NCBI RefSeq assembly: GCF_000498395.2
Contig: NZ_CP010979.1
Span: forward strand, 2,542,001-2,606,000
Source of the DNA: Pseudomonas putida S13.1.2
GTDB taxonomy: Bacteria; Pseudomonadota; Gammaproteobacteria; Pseudomonadales; Pseudomonadaceae
Direction of reading: 5' to 3'
Length of the DNA stretch: 64,000 bases
The notes under the pieces are model-generated. The model ran no database searches. It was not told where the DNA came from and saw only the letters and a program-made list of their open reading frames with translations. The position numbers and the translations under genes were made by a program. This document shows positions 25,164 through 32,478 of the stretch, piece after piece. Position 1 is the first letter of the stretch. Each line of letters begins with the position of its first letter.

Positions 25164-27162
25164 CACGCAACACCTCCTTGAACGGCTCGATACCGACGCG
25201 GCGATAGGTATCAAGGAAGCGCTCGCCGTCCTCGCGCAATCGCAGGTAGATGCCAACGATCGCCTCGACGATGTCGGGCACCTCCTCGAAGGGCACCGAA
25301 CGGCCCAGGATGGTCCCGACCGCAGCGTCCTCTTCGGCGCTGCCGCCCAAGGTGATCTGGTAGTTTTCGTGGCCGGCCTTGTCCAGGCCGAGGATGCCGA
25401 TATGCGCCACATGGTGGTGGGCGCAGGCATTGATGCAGCCGGAGACATTGAGTTTCAGTTCGCCGATGTCCTGTTGCCGGGCCGCGTCGAAACGCAAGGC
25501 GATGTGTTGGGCAACCGGCACTGAACGGGCAGTGGCCAGGCTGCAGTAATCCATGCCCGGGCAGGCGATGGCGTCGGACAACAAACCGATATTGCTGGTC
25601 GCAAGCCCGGCCTGGCGCAAGGCCTGCCATACGCTGTACAGGTCGCCCTGGCGGATGTGCGGCAGCACCAGGTTCTGCTCGTGCGACACGCGAATCTCGT
25701 TCAGCGAGTAGGCCTCGGCCAAATCGGCCAAGGTGAGCATTTCCTCGGCGCTGATATCGCCGGGGATGCCACCTGGTGGCTTCAGCGAGATGACCGCGCT
25801 GATGTAGCCACGCTGTTTGTGCGGGTGGGTATTGGTGCGTACCCAGCTGGCGAACGCGTTGTCGTCGGCCCGCGCACGCAGGAAGCTGTCACACAACCCG
25901 GGCAGCGCCTCGAAGGCCGGCTGCACGAAGCGGGCACGGATACCTTGGACGATGGCCGGCTCCAGGTACTGGTGATCCGCCGGCAGGCTGGCGAACTCGT
26001 GCTCGATCATTTCAATGAAACGGCCGGGCTTGAGCTCGCGCACCAGTATCTTGATGCGCGCCTTGTACAGGTTGTCGCGCCGGCCCAGGGCGTTGTAAAC
26101 CCGCAGGATGGCTTCGACATAACGCAGCAGTTCGCGCTCGGGTAACCACTCCCGCACTCGGGTGCCAACAATCGGCGTACGCCCCAGGCCGCCCCCGGCA
26201 TACACCTGGAAGCCCACTTCACCCTGCCCATTGCGCTGCGCCAGGATGCCGATGTCGTGGAAGCGCACAGCGGCACGGTCTTTGGGGCTGCCGGTAATGG
26301 CGATTTTGAACTTGCGTGGCAGGTAGGTGAACTCCGGGTGGTCGGTGGACCACTGGCGCAGGATCTCGGCATGCACCCGAGGGTCCAACACTTCATCCTC
26401 GGCAGCCCCGGCAAAGTGGTCGGTGGTAACGTTGCGGATGCAGTTGCCGCTGGTCTGGATGCAATGCAGGTCGGCATCGGCCAGTACCGACAGGATTTCT
26501 GGCGTATCGGCCAGGCGCGGCCAGTTGAACTGGATGTTCTGCCGGGTGGTGAGGTGGCCGTAGCCCTTGTCATAGGTGCGAGCCACATAGGCCAGCTGGC
26601 GCAGCTGCACTGCGCTCAAGGTGCCATAGGGGATGGCCACGCGCAGCATGTAGCCGTGCAATTGCAAGTACAGGCCGTTCATCAGCCGGTACACCTTGAA
26701 CGCCTCTTCGTCCAGCTCGCCGCTCAAGCGGCGGGCAACCTGCTGCTCGAACTGGCGGGCGCGGTCCTTGAGAAACTCACGCTCGAACGGGTCGTATCGG
26801 TACACCCCCGCCTGCCCCGCCGCCACCGGCAGCAGCGGGCGCTCGCCCTTGCCACCTAGCGGCGACGTGCCTGCGGCCTGCTTGCCGAGGTCGCTGCGTA
26901 CTGACGGGCCACGCGAGCGCAACCGTTCACGCAGGCTTTTCGGCTCTGGCAGGCCATCGACCAGCCAGGCTGCACAAGGCGTCGGCGCAACCACCTGGTT
27001 GGCCCTTACGGCAGCCTCGGCGGCGAGGGTTGCCGGTACCAGCGTCTGCGTATCGAAGGCGCCGGCCTGTTGCAGTGTCTCTACCCATTCGTGCCTGGCA
27101 TCAAGCCAGACCACAGCCCCATCGTCGAGGCGATTGGCGCAGATCAGATGACAGTCATCCAT
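25153..27162 (-). CDS. Sirohaem sulfite/nitrite reductase with DUF2849-like N-terminal domain
   Basis: This 669-residue protein has two parts. Residues 1 to about 85 look like a DUF2849 domain (HLICANRLDDGAVVWLD and an Ala-rich helix), normally a separate small protein beside cysI. From about residue 125 the sequence is a CysI/NirA-type ferredoxin-like reductase. The sirohaem/4Fe-4S cysteines appear as C534-x5-C540 and C576-x3-C580, with the substrate-side motifs YLRLHGYMLR-like LHGYMLRVAIPYG and TTRQNIQFNW. It reduces sulfite to sulfide or nitrite to ammonia. ATG 27162 has GGAG six bases upstream. It heads the operon with DUF934 and cioAB. Confidence 0.9.
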   Translation of the reverse strand: MDDCHLICANRLDDGAVVWLDARHEWVETLQQAGAFDTQTLVPATLAAEAAVRANQVVAPTPCAAWLVDGLPEPKSLRERLRSRGPSVRSDLGKQAAGTSPLGGKGERPLLPVAAGQAGVYRYDPFEREFLKDRARQFEQQVARRLSGELDEEAFKVYRLMNGLYLQLHGYMLRVAIPYGTLSAVQLRQLAYVARTYDKGYGHLTTRQNIQFNWPRLADTPEILSVLADADLHCIQTSGNCIRNVTTDHFAGAAEDEVLDPRVHAEILRQWSTDHPEFTYLPRKFKIAITGSPKDRAAVRFHDIGILAQRNGQGEVGFQVYAGGGLGRTPIVGTRVREWLPERELLRYVEAILRVYNALGRRDNLYKARIKILVRELKPGRFIEMIEHEFASLPADHQYLEPAIVQGIRARFVQPAFEALPGLCDSFLRARADDNAFASWVRTNTHPHKQRGYISAVISLKPPGGIPGDISAEEMLTLADLAEAYSLNEIRVSHEQNLVLPHIRQGDLYSVWQALRQAGLATSNIGLLSDAIACPGMDYCSLATARSVPVAQHIALRFDAARQQDIGELKLNVSGCINACAHHHVAHIGILGLDKAGHENYQITLGGSAEEDAAVGTILGRSVPFEEVPDIVEAIVGIYLRLREDGERFLDTYRRVGIEPFKEVLRDAR

Positions 27163-27241
27163 CAAACATCTCCATGACTGGCAGCCCGGAAGCGCTTATC
27201 GTTGCAACCCTGCCGCGCCGTTCCGGTGCACATCAAATAAA

Positions 27242-27307
27242 CCATACGCTTTCCATATTGTATGGATTTGTTAACAACCGTATGTCATGATATTCCTATG
27301 TGTATGG
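27242..27307. promoter_or_regulatory. Repeated GTATGG boxes, probable MocR operator array
   Basis: Between the reductase and the divergent MocR gene are three direct boxes: GTATGG at 27260-27265, GTATGT at 27280-27285 and GTATGG at 27302-27307. An inverse copy, CCATAC, lies at 27242-27247. Spacings of 20 and 22 bases put the direct boxes on roughly one face of the helix. MocR regulators typically bind such direct repeats. Confidence 0.65.
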
Positions 27308-27330
27308 ACTGACAACCGGGAGGAAAATCT

Positions 27331-28737
27331 ATGCCTCTTGCCGAAAAGCCAAGAGAAGCTGCTCAAATGCGCTGGACAAAGCCTTTCAAGCCAAAATCAG
27401 GCCCGAGATACATACAGATTGCAGACATGCTCGCAGAATCCATACAGTCTGGAATTTTGCAGGACGGCGAACAAATTCCACCGCAACGTGCACTGGCTGC
27501 GCACCTTGGTGTCGACCTGACCACAGTGACCCGGGCGTATGCCGAGGCTCGCGACCGTGGCCTGATTGCCTCCTACAGTGGCCGCGGCTCGTTCATCCTG
27601 GGCGCCCGCGAAACGATGACGCCGGCAGCCATCGACCTGACCATGAACATCCCGCCGCAGCCGGCCAATGGCTCGATGGCACAACTTGTGAGCGCCGGGA
27701 TTGAGCAGGTGCTGCAACGCAACCGCATCGAAGCACTGTCGCCCTATCAGGACGAACCGACCACCCGCTCGCTGCTGCAGGCGGCACAGGGTTGGCTGAA
27801 ACCGGCATTGGGTGACCTGGACAGCCGCGGCCTTGCCCTCTGCTCGGGTTCGCAAGCGGCCATCTTTGCCATCCTCAGCACTCACACCCGCGCGGGCGAT
27901 GCCATTCTCTGCGACCCACTCACCTACCCCGGCCTGCTGCTGGCCGCCCGGCAACTGGGGCTGCGCATTGTCGCGGTGGCCAGTGATGCCGACGGCATGC
28001 GCCCTGACGACCTGGAGCAGGCCTGCCAGGAAAGCGACGCGCACCTGCTGTACCTCAACCCCACGTTCCACAACCCCACCGCGCACACCATGCCCGCGGC
28101 CCGGCGCCAGGCAATTGCCGAGGTGTTGATCAAGCGCGGTATCACGCTGATCGAGGATGATCCTTACCGTTATCTGCTCGACGACGCGCCGGCGCCCATC
28201 GCCTGCCTGACCGGGGGCGCCAATACGTACTACCTGGCGTCGCTGTCCAAGTGCCTGTGGCCAAGCCTGCGCACAGCCTTTGTGCTGCCACCGCGTGGCG
28301 ACGACGGGCAAAGCCTGCTCAATGGCTTGCGCGCATCGAGCATGGGCTGCTCGGCCTTGCTGCTGGCGCTGGTCGAACAGTGGATCCGCAGTGGCACCGC
28401 CAGGGAGCTGGTCCAGGAAATCCAGCGCGAAGCCCGCGCCCGGCAGCATCTGGCACGCACGCTGTTGAGCCATGAGTTCCAGGCCCACCCCACCGGGCTG
28501 CACCTGTGGTTGCAGCTGCCAGCGCACTGGCACCAGGAACGGTTTACCCAGGCCCTGGAGGATGTGGGGGTGAGCGTGGCTGGTGCGGACTCGTTCAGCG
28601 TGGCAACGCAGGGGCCGGATGCCGTGCGCATCTCGCTGGGCGGGGCACCGGACCAGGCCATGCTGGGGCAGGCGTTGCGCAAGGTGGAGGGGTTACTGAA
28701 GGAAGACCGCCGCCGTGGCGGGCGGGCGTTTGTGTAA
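27331..28737 (+). CDS. MocR-type regulator (GntR HTH fused to PLP aminotransferase fold), possibly MpaR-like
   Basis: This 468-residue protein joins a GntR winged helix at about residues 20-95 (PRYIQIADMLAESIQSGILQDGEQIPPQRALA) to a fold-type I aminotransferase domain. PLP-binding elements are present: SGSQAAIFAI, the NPTFHNPTAHTMP substrate loop, IEDDPYRYLLDD, and Lys307 in ASLSKCLWPSLR. MocR proteins sense PLP or amino compounds and act as transcription factors. A GGGAGG ribosome site precedes ATG 27331. It is divergent from the sulfite/nitrite reductase operon, as MpaR is from a similar cluster in P. aeruginosa, so that operon is its likely target. Confidence 0.9.
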   Translation: MPLAEKPREAAQMRWTKPFKPKSGPRYIQIADMLAESIQSGILQDGEQIPPQRALAAHLGVDLTTVTRAYAEARDRGLIASYSGRGSFILGARETMTPAAIDLTMNIPPQPANGSMAQLVSAGIEQVLQRNRIEALSPYQDEPTTRSLLQAAQGWLKPALGDLDSRGLALCSGSQAAIFAILSTHTRAGDAILCDPLTYPGLLLAARQLGLRIVAVASDADGMRPDDLEQACQESDAHLLYLNPTFHNPTAHTMPAARRQAIAEVLIKRGITLIEDDPYRYLLDDAPAPIACLTGGANTYYLASLSKCLWPSLRTAFVLPPRGDDGQSLLNGLRASSMGCSALLLALVEQWIRSGTARELVQEIQREARARQHLARTLLSHEFQAHPTGLHLWLQLPAHWHQERFTQALEDVGVSVAGADSFSVATQGPDAVRISLGGAPDQAMLGQALRKVEGLLKEDRRRGGRAFV

Positions 28738-28781
28738 AGGGGTGATCAGGCGTCAAAAGTTCTACAAGTTATTGCTGCAGC

Positions 28782-28807
28782 GAACTTTTTCCCGTTTGCC
28801 GGTCTAT
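28782..28807 (+). promoter_or_regulatory. Possible AlgU (sigma-22/sigma-E) promoter
   Basis: GAACTT at 28782-28787 and GTCTAT at 28802-28807 resemble the two elements of envelope-stress sigma promoters, about 95 bases before the small secreted protein gene. The spacer is one to two bases shorter than consensus, so this is tentative. Confidence 0.35.
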
Positions 28808-28902
28808 GTGTGAGGCACAGAAAGGTAGCGGCACGCGAGACAAGGTTCGCCCCACACCTGCTGGCCAGATGGCTCAATTGTTATCAGAGGTTGGCTTCGC
28901 TC

Positions 28903-29277
28903 ATGAAAATACATGTCGCAAGGTTGGTGCTGCTCGGCCTGTTCTCGTTCGCGGCGGTGGGCACGGCATCGGCAACACAAATGAGAGCACCGGTGGCACC
29001 GGCGCCGGCCGTTCAGTCACCGTTGCAGCCTGCCGGCAACCCCTGGTCGAGGGTGGCCAGCGTGGCCGATGCACAGCCGGCCACGCTGCTGGCGCACGAC
29101 GACGATCGCTGGCATGACCACAGAAGCGACGGGCGCCGTGAGCAGTGGCGGCGCGAGCAAGCCCGGCGGGACTGGGAGCGGCGGCGTGACTGGGAACGGC
29201 GCCGCGATTGGGAGCGCCGCCATGAGCGTGCCCTGCACCAGCGTCACCATGACGAGCACCGTTACTACCGCCGTTGA
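28903..29277 (+). CDS. Small secreted Arg/Trp/Glu-repeat protein
   Basis: This 124-residue protein begins with a signal peptide (MKIHVARLVLLGLFSFAAVGTASA) and is predicted to be periplasmic or secreted. The mature part has a Pro/Ala-rich stretch and then a very charged region. That region contains three consecutive RDWERR hexamers at 29167-29220 and ends in a His/Arg-rich tail (RHHDEHRYYRR). I do not recognise a named family with certainty; similar small His/Arg-rich exported proteins are frequent in pseudomonads. ATG 28903 is chosen over the frame start at 28810 because the signal peptide begins there. A REP pair follows directly. Confidence 0.75.
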   Translation: MKIHVARLVLLGLFSFAAVGTASATQMRAPVAPAPAVQSPLQPAGNPWSRVASVADAQPATLLAHDDDRWHDHRSDGRREQWRREQARRDWERRRDWERRRDWERRHERALHQRHHDEHRYYRR

Positions 29278-29292
29278 AGCCGACGCGATCCC

Positions 29293-29409
29293 TGTAGGAG
29301 CGGCCTTGTGTCGCGATCGGGCCGCAAAGCGGCCCCACAATTTCAATATTGATGCATAGATCGCAGGGGCCGCTCTGCGGCCCGATCGCGACACAAGGCC
29401 GCTCCTACA
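29293..29409. repeat. REP pair
   Basis: Two inverted REP units (TGTAGGAGCGGCCTTGTGTC and its complement) surround a spacer with TTTCAATATTGATG. The pair lies between the convergent small secreted protein and DUF2986 genes and is of the same type as at 6475. Confidence 0.93.
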
Positions 29410-29418
29410 CGGTCCGTT

Positions 29419-29574
29419 TCAATCGGCCAGCTGAGGCGTATCCCCCGACGCCTCTGCCTCCATCTTCAAGCGGTCAGCCTTGCAGATGTACTTGGGCTTG
29501 CGCGGTGCCAGTTTGGCATTGGCCTTTTTGGCATGCGCCTCCAATAGCTGCTTGATCTTCTTGCGACGGTTCAT
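29419..29574 (-). CDS. DUF2986 family mini-protein
   Basis: This 51-residue protein begins MNRRKKIKQLLEAHAKKANA and continues with KLAPRKPKYICKADRLKME. It is a very basic small protein matching the DUF2986 family that is widespread in gammaproteobacteria including Pseudomonas. The function is unknown; the composition suggests nucleic-acid or ribosome association, which is inference only. It is convergent with the small secreted protein across a REP pair and has its own upstream region of about 200 bases shared with the divergent transferase gene. Confidence 0.85.
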   Translation of the reverse strand: MNRRKKIKQLLEAHAKKANAKLAPRKPKYICKADRLKMEAEASGDTPQLAD

Positions 29575-29778
29575 AATCCACAGGGCCTTTCAGTGCAGTT
29601 TTGCTGACCACATCATACCCGTGTGGCCTGCGCATTGCGCCAGTAAACATGGCGCCGGGTTACCCGCCGGCCCCTATTCCTCGCCACCTTGACGTTATTT
29701 TCACACGCCGCAGCTTAGCGTCACGCCCTTTCCGGTCACGGGCACATCCGCTGGCCGCCAAGGTACGACGAGGCATAC

Positions 29779-31557
29779 GTGTCACACACTACATCCCCCG
29801 CCGCGCACACGCGCGTGGACTGGGCCGGCCTGGGCTGGCTTTTGCTGTTCTTCTGGTACTTCTCCGGCGTCACCCAGGCGTTGCTGTTGTTCAGCGGGAC
29901 TACCGGCTTCGCCGGTTTTCGCGATGCGTTCTTCCTCAGCAGCCTGTGGCTGGCCCCGGTGCTGCTGCTGCCCCGCTTCACCCGCGCCACGGCGGCAGTC
30001 ATCGGCCTGGTGCTTTGGGCTGCATCGTTGGTGGGCTTGAGCTACTTCGGCATCTATCGCCAGGAGTTCTCGCAAAGCGTCATCTTCGTGATGTTCGAGT
30101 CCAATACCGCCGAAGCCGGTGAATACTTCAGCCAGTACTTCAGCGTGTGGCTGGGCCTGGCGCTGCTGTTGTACACGCTGGTGGCGGTGCTGCTGTGGAA
30201 GCGCGTGCGCCCGGTCACCCTGCCCCTGCGCAGCCGCCTGCCAGTGGTGGCGCTGTTGCTGGTCGCCAACCTGGTGTACCCGTTCTACAAGCAGATGGTG
30301 ACCCAGGAGCGCAACTTCGCCGATGCTGCCGAGAAAGTGCAGCAGCGCATGGAGCCTGCAGTGCCCTGGCAACTGCTGGTCGGCTACCGTCAGTACCTTC
30401 AGCAACTGGACAACATGCAGAAGTTGCTGGCGCAGAACGCCGCGTTGCCGCCCCTGCAAAACCTGCGTGACAGCAGCGGTACGGCGCCACGCACCTTGGT
30501 GCTGGTGCTGGGCGAGTCCACGACCCGCGAGCACATGCACCTGTATGGCTACAACCGCGACACCACCCCCAACCTCGACGCGCTGGCCGCCAGCGACAAG
30601 GGCCTTACAGTGTTCCGCGACGTGGTATCGCCACGCCCGTACACCATCGAAGTGATGCAGCAGATCCTCACCTTTGGCAACGAGCAAAACCCGGACCGCT
30701 TCCTCACCGACCCGTCGCTGATCAACCTGATGAAACAGGCAGGCTACAAGACGTTCTGGATCACCAATCAGCAGACCATGACCAAGCGCAACACCATGCT
30801 GACCACCTTCTCGCAGCAGACCGATGCGCCGGTCTACCTGAACAACCAGCGCAACCAGAACGCCAGCCAATACGATGACGTGGTGCTGGCGCCGTTCGAG
30901 AAGGCCCTGCAGGACCCTGCACCGAACAAGTTCATCATCGTGCACCTGCTGGGCACGCACATGGACTATCGCTTCCGTTACCCGAGCGACTACGCGCACT
31001 TCACCGACAGCCAGGGCGTGCCGAGCAAGCTGACGCCAGACCAGGTAGAAACCTACAATTTCTACGACAACGCGGTGCGCTACAACGATTACGTGGTATC
31101 GAGCCTGATCAAGCGTTACTCGGCCGGCAGCCCCAATGGTTTCCTGCTGTACCTGTCCGACCATGGCGAAGACGTGTACAGCTCCGGCAACCACGACCGC
31201 CTGGGGCGCAACGAAGGCGCGCCGACCCGGCCGATGTACACCATCCCGTTCCTGCTGTGGACCTCGCCCAGCTGGCAGGCCGAGCACCCACGTGATTTGC
31301 AGGCCATGGCCAACCGCGCTTACAGCAGCTCGCACCTGATCCATACCCTGTCCGACCTGGCCGGCCTGAGCTATGACCGCTTCGAGCCGGCCAAGAGCCT
31401 GGTGAGCCCGCAATTTGTGGTGGCACCACGCTGGATTGGTGACCCGTACCGCAAGGATGGCTTGCGCGAGTTCGACCACCTGCCGCTGGACAAGCCCGAG
31501 CGGGTGCAGGAAACGGCCAGTAGCGACAAAGATCACGCAGGCAAAAGCCTGGACTGA
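29779..31557 (+). CDS. Phosphoethanolamine transferase-like membrane enzyme (CptA/EptA type)
   Basis: This 592-residue protein has about five N-terminal membrane segments (residues 15 to about 170). A periplasmic sulfatase/alkaline-phosphatase-fold domain follows. The catalytic Thr region is LGESTTREHMHLYGYNRDTTPNLD (Thr248 or Thr249), and a metal-binding motif is LSDHGED (Asp461, His462). LLGTHMDYRFRYP is also typical of CptA-like enzymes that add phosphoethanolamine to lipopolysaccharide core. Start is GTG 29779 after an ACGAGG site. It stands alone between a DUF2986 gene and a REP pair. The acceptor sugar is not known from sequence. Confidence 0.86.
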   Translation: MSHTTSPAAHTRVDWAGLGWLLLFFWYFSGVTQALLLFSGTTGFAGFRDAFFLSSLWLAPVLLLPRFTRATAAVIGLVLWAASLVGLSYFGIYRQEFSQSVIFVMFESNTAEAGEYFSQYFSVWLGLALLLYTLVAVLLWKRVRPVTLPLRSRLPVVALLLVANLVYPFYKQMVTQERNFADAAEKVQQRMEPAVPWQLLVGYRQYLQQLDNMQKLLAQNAALPPLQNLRDSSGTAPRTLVLVLGESTTREHMHLYGYNRDTTPNLDALAASDKGLTVFRDVVSPRPYTIEVMQQILTFGNEQNPDRFLTDPSLINLMKQAGYKTFWITNQQTMTKRNTMLTTFSQQTDAPVYLNNQRNQNASQYDDVVLAPFEKALQDPAPNKFIIVHLLGTHMDYRFRYPSDYAHFTDSQGVPSKLTPDQVETYNFYDNAVRYNDYVVSSLIKRYSAGSPNGFLLYLSDHGEDVYSSGNHDRLGRNEGAPTRPMYTIPFLLWTSPSWQAEHPRDLQAMANRAYSSSHLIHTLSDLAGLSYDRFEPAKSLVSPQFVVAPRWIGDPYRKDGLREFDHLPLDKPERVQETASSDKDHAGKSLD

Positions 31558-31579
31558 TTGTTGCGCGGTTGAGATTGCC

Positions 31580-31698
31580 GGGGCGCTTTGCGCCCTTTCG
31601 CGACACAAGGCCGCTCCGACAGGGGATCGCATCAGCCTGGGCTTGCGCAATCCCTTGTAGGAGCGGCCTTGTGTCGCGATGGGCTGCAACGCAGCCCC
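31580..31698. repeat. REP pair (outward arrangement)
   Basis: One REP unit ends at 31621 in inverted orientation and another begins at 31656 in direct orientation, so the hairpin ends face outward. The sequence type is that of the pairs at 6475 and 29293. Confidence 0.9.
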
Positions 31699-31723
31699 CA
31701 GCGCCCTAAACCTCTCGTCACAT

Positions 31724-31752
31724 AAATTAAATTTAAATTGATTTTAAATTAA
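31724..31752. promoter_or_regulatory. AT-rich TTAAATT repeat, probable TetR operator
   Basis: A run of about 29 bases made almost only of A and T contains overlapping inverted TTAAATT/AATTTAA elements (AAATTTAAATT, then TTTTAAATTAA). It lies 50-75 bases before the TetR gene start and stands out in a GC-rich region. Confidence 0.5.
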
Positions 31753-31799
31753 GCGTCACCCACGCTCTGCCCATCTTCCTGGCTTGCAGAGTACCCACC

Positions 31800-32468
31800 A
31801 TGCCCGCAGCCCCCCGAGAACCCCGCAAGGACGGCGCCGTCACCCGTACGCGCATCCTCGAAGCCGCCGGCGAACTGTTCGCCGCACTCGGCTATGCCGA
31901 AACCAGCAACAAGGCCGTCGCGGCCAAGGCCGAGGTCGACCTGGCCTCGATCAACTACCACTTCGGCAGCCGCAATGGCCTGTATCTGGCCGTGCTCGAC
32001 GAGGCCCGCCAACGCTTCCTCGACCTCAGCGACCTGCAACGCATCACCCAGGGCAGCCAAGCACCGGCCGAAAAGCTGCGCGTGCTGGTGGAGCTGGTGG
32101 TGCACAAGGCCACCCAGGCCCGGGACAACTGGCACCTGCGGGTACTGGCCGCAGAAATCCTCGCCCCCAGCCCCCATGGCCAGGCGCATCTGCAGGCCGC
32201 CGCACCCCTGCGCCTGTCACTGCTCAAGGGGCTGTTCAGCGAGGTCAGCGCCATCCCCATCGACGAGCCGGCCCTGACCCGCTGCATCCTGTGCGTCACG
32301 GCGCCCTGGGCAATGTTGCTGATCGGCCCGCGCGGCGGCTCCGGAGCGCTGCACGAGATTTTGCAGATGCCCAGCGAGGCCGTTGCAGCGCAACTCTACC
32401 GGTTTGCCCTGGCGGGCCTGCAGGACGCTGGCCAGCAGCATGCCCAGGCCCACGCCACACCCCGTTGA
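31800..32468 (+). CDS. TetR-family transcriptional regulator
   Basis: This 222-residue regulator has the TetR helix-turn-helix at about residues 14-60 (VTRTRILEAAGELFAALGYAETSNKAVAAKAEVDLASINYHFGSRNGLY). A variable ligand-binding domain follows. It is followed by a DHA2 exporter gene starting 10 bases after its stop, so the two form an operon in which the regulator probably represses both and is released by a pump substrate. The AT-rich element upstream is the likely operator. Confidence 0.9.
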   Translation: MPAAPREPRKDGAVTRTRILEAAGELFAALGYAETSNKAVAAKAEVDLASINYHFGSRNGLYLAVLDEARQRFLDLSDLQRITQGSQAPAEKLRVLVELVVHKATQARDNWHLRVLAAEILAPSPHGQAHLQAAAPLRLSLLKGLFSEVSAIPIDEPALTRCILCVTAPWAMLLIGPRGGSGALHEILQMPSEAVAAQLYRFALAGLQDAGQQHAQAHATPR

Positions 32469-32478
32469 GGTACGCCCC

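Noticed and set aside
29167..29220. Short tandem repeat that could suggest a CRISPR or minisatellite
   Set aside because: The 18-base units are adjacent without spacers and encode RDWERR in frame; they belong to the secreted protein gene.
29782..31689. 635-residue minus-strand frame
   Set aside because: It is antisense to the phosphoethanolamine transferase-like gene and extends into a REP pair; low-complexity Gln/His/Val composition marks it as a shadow.
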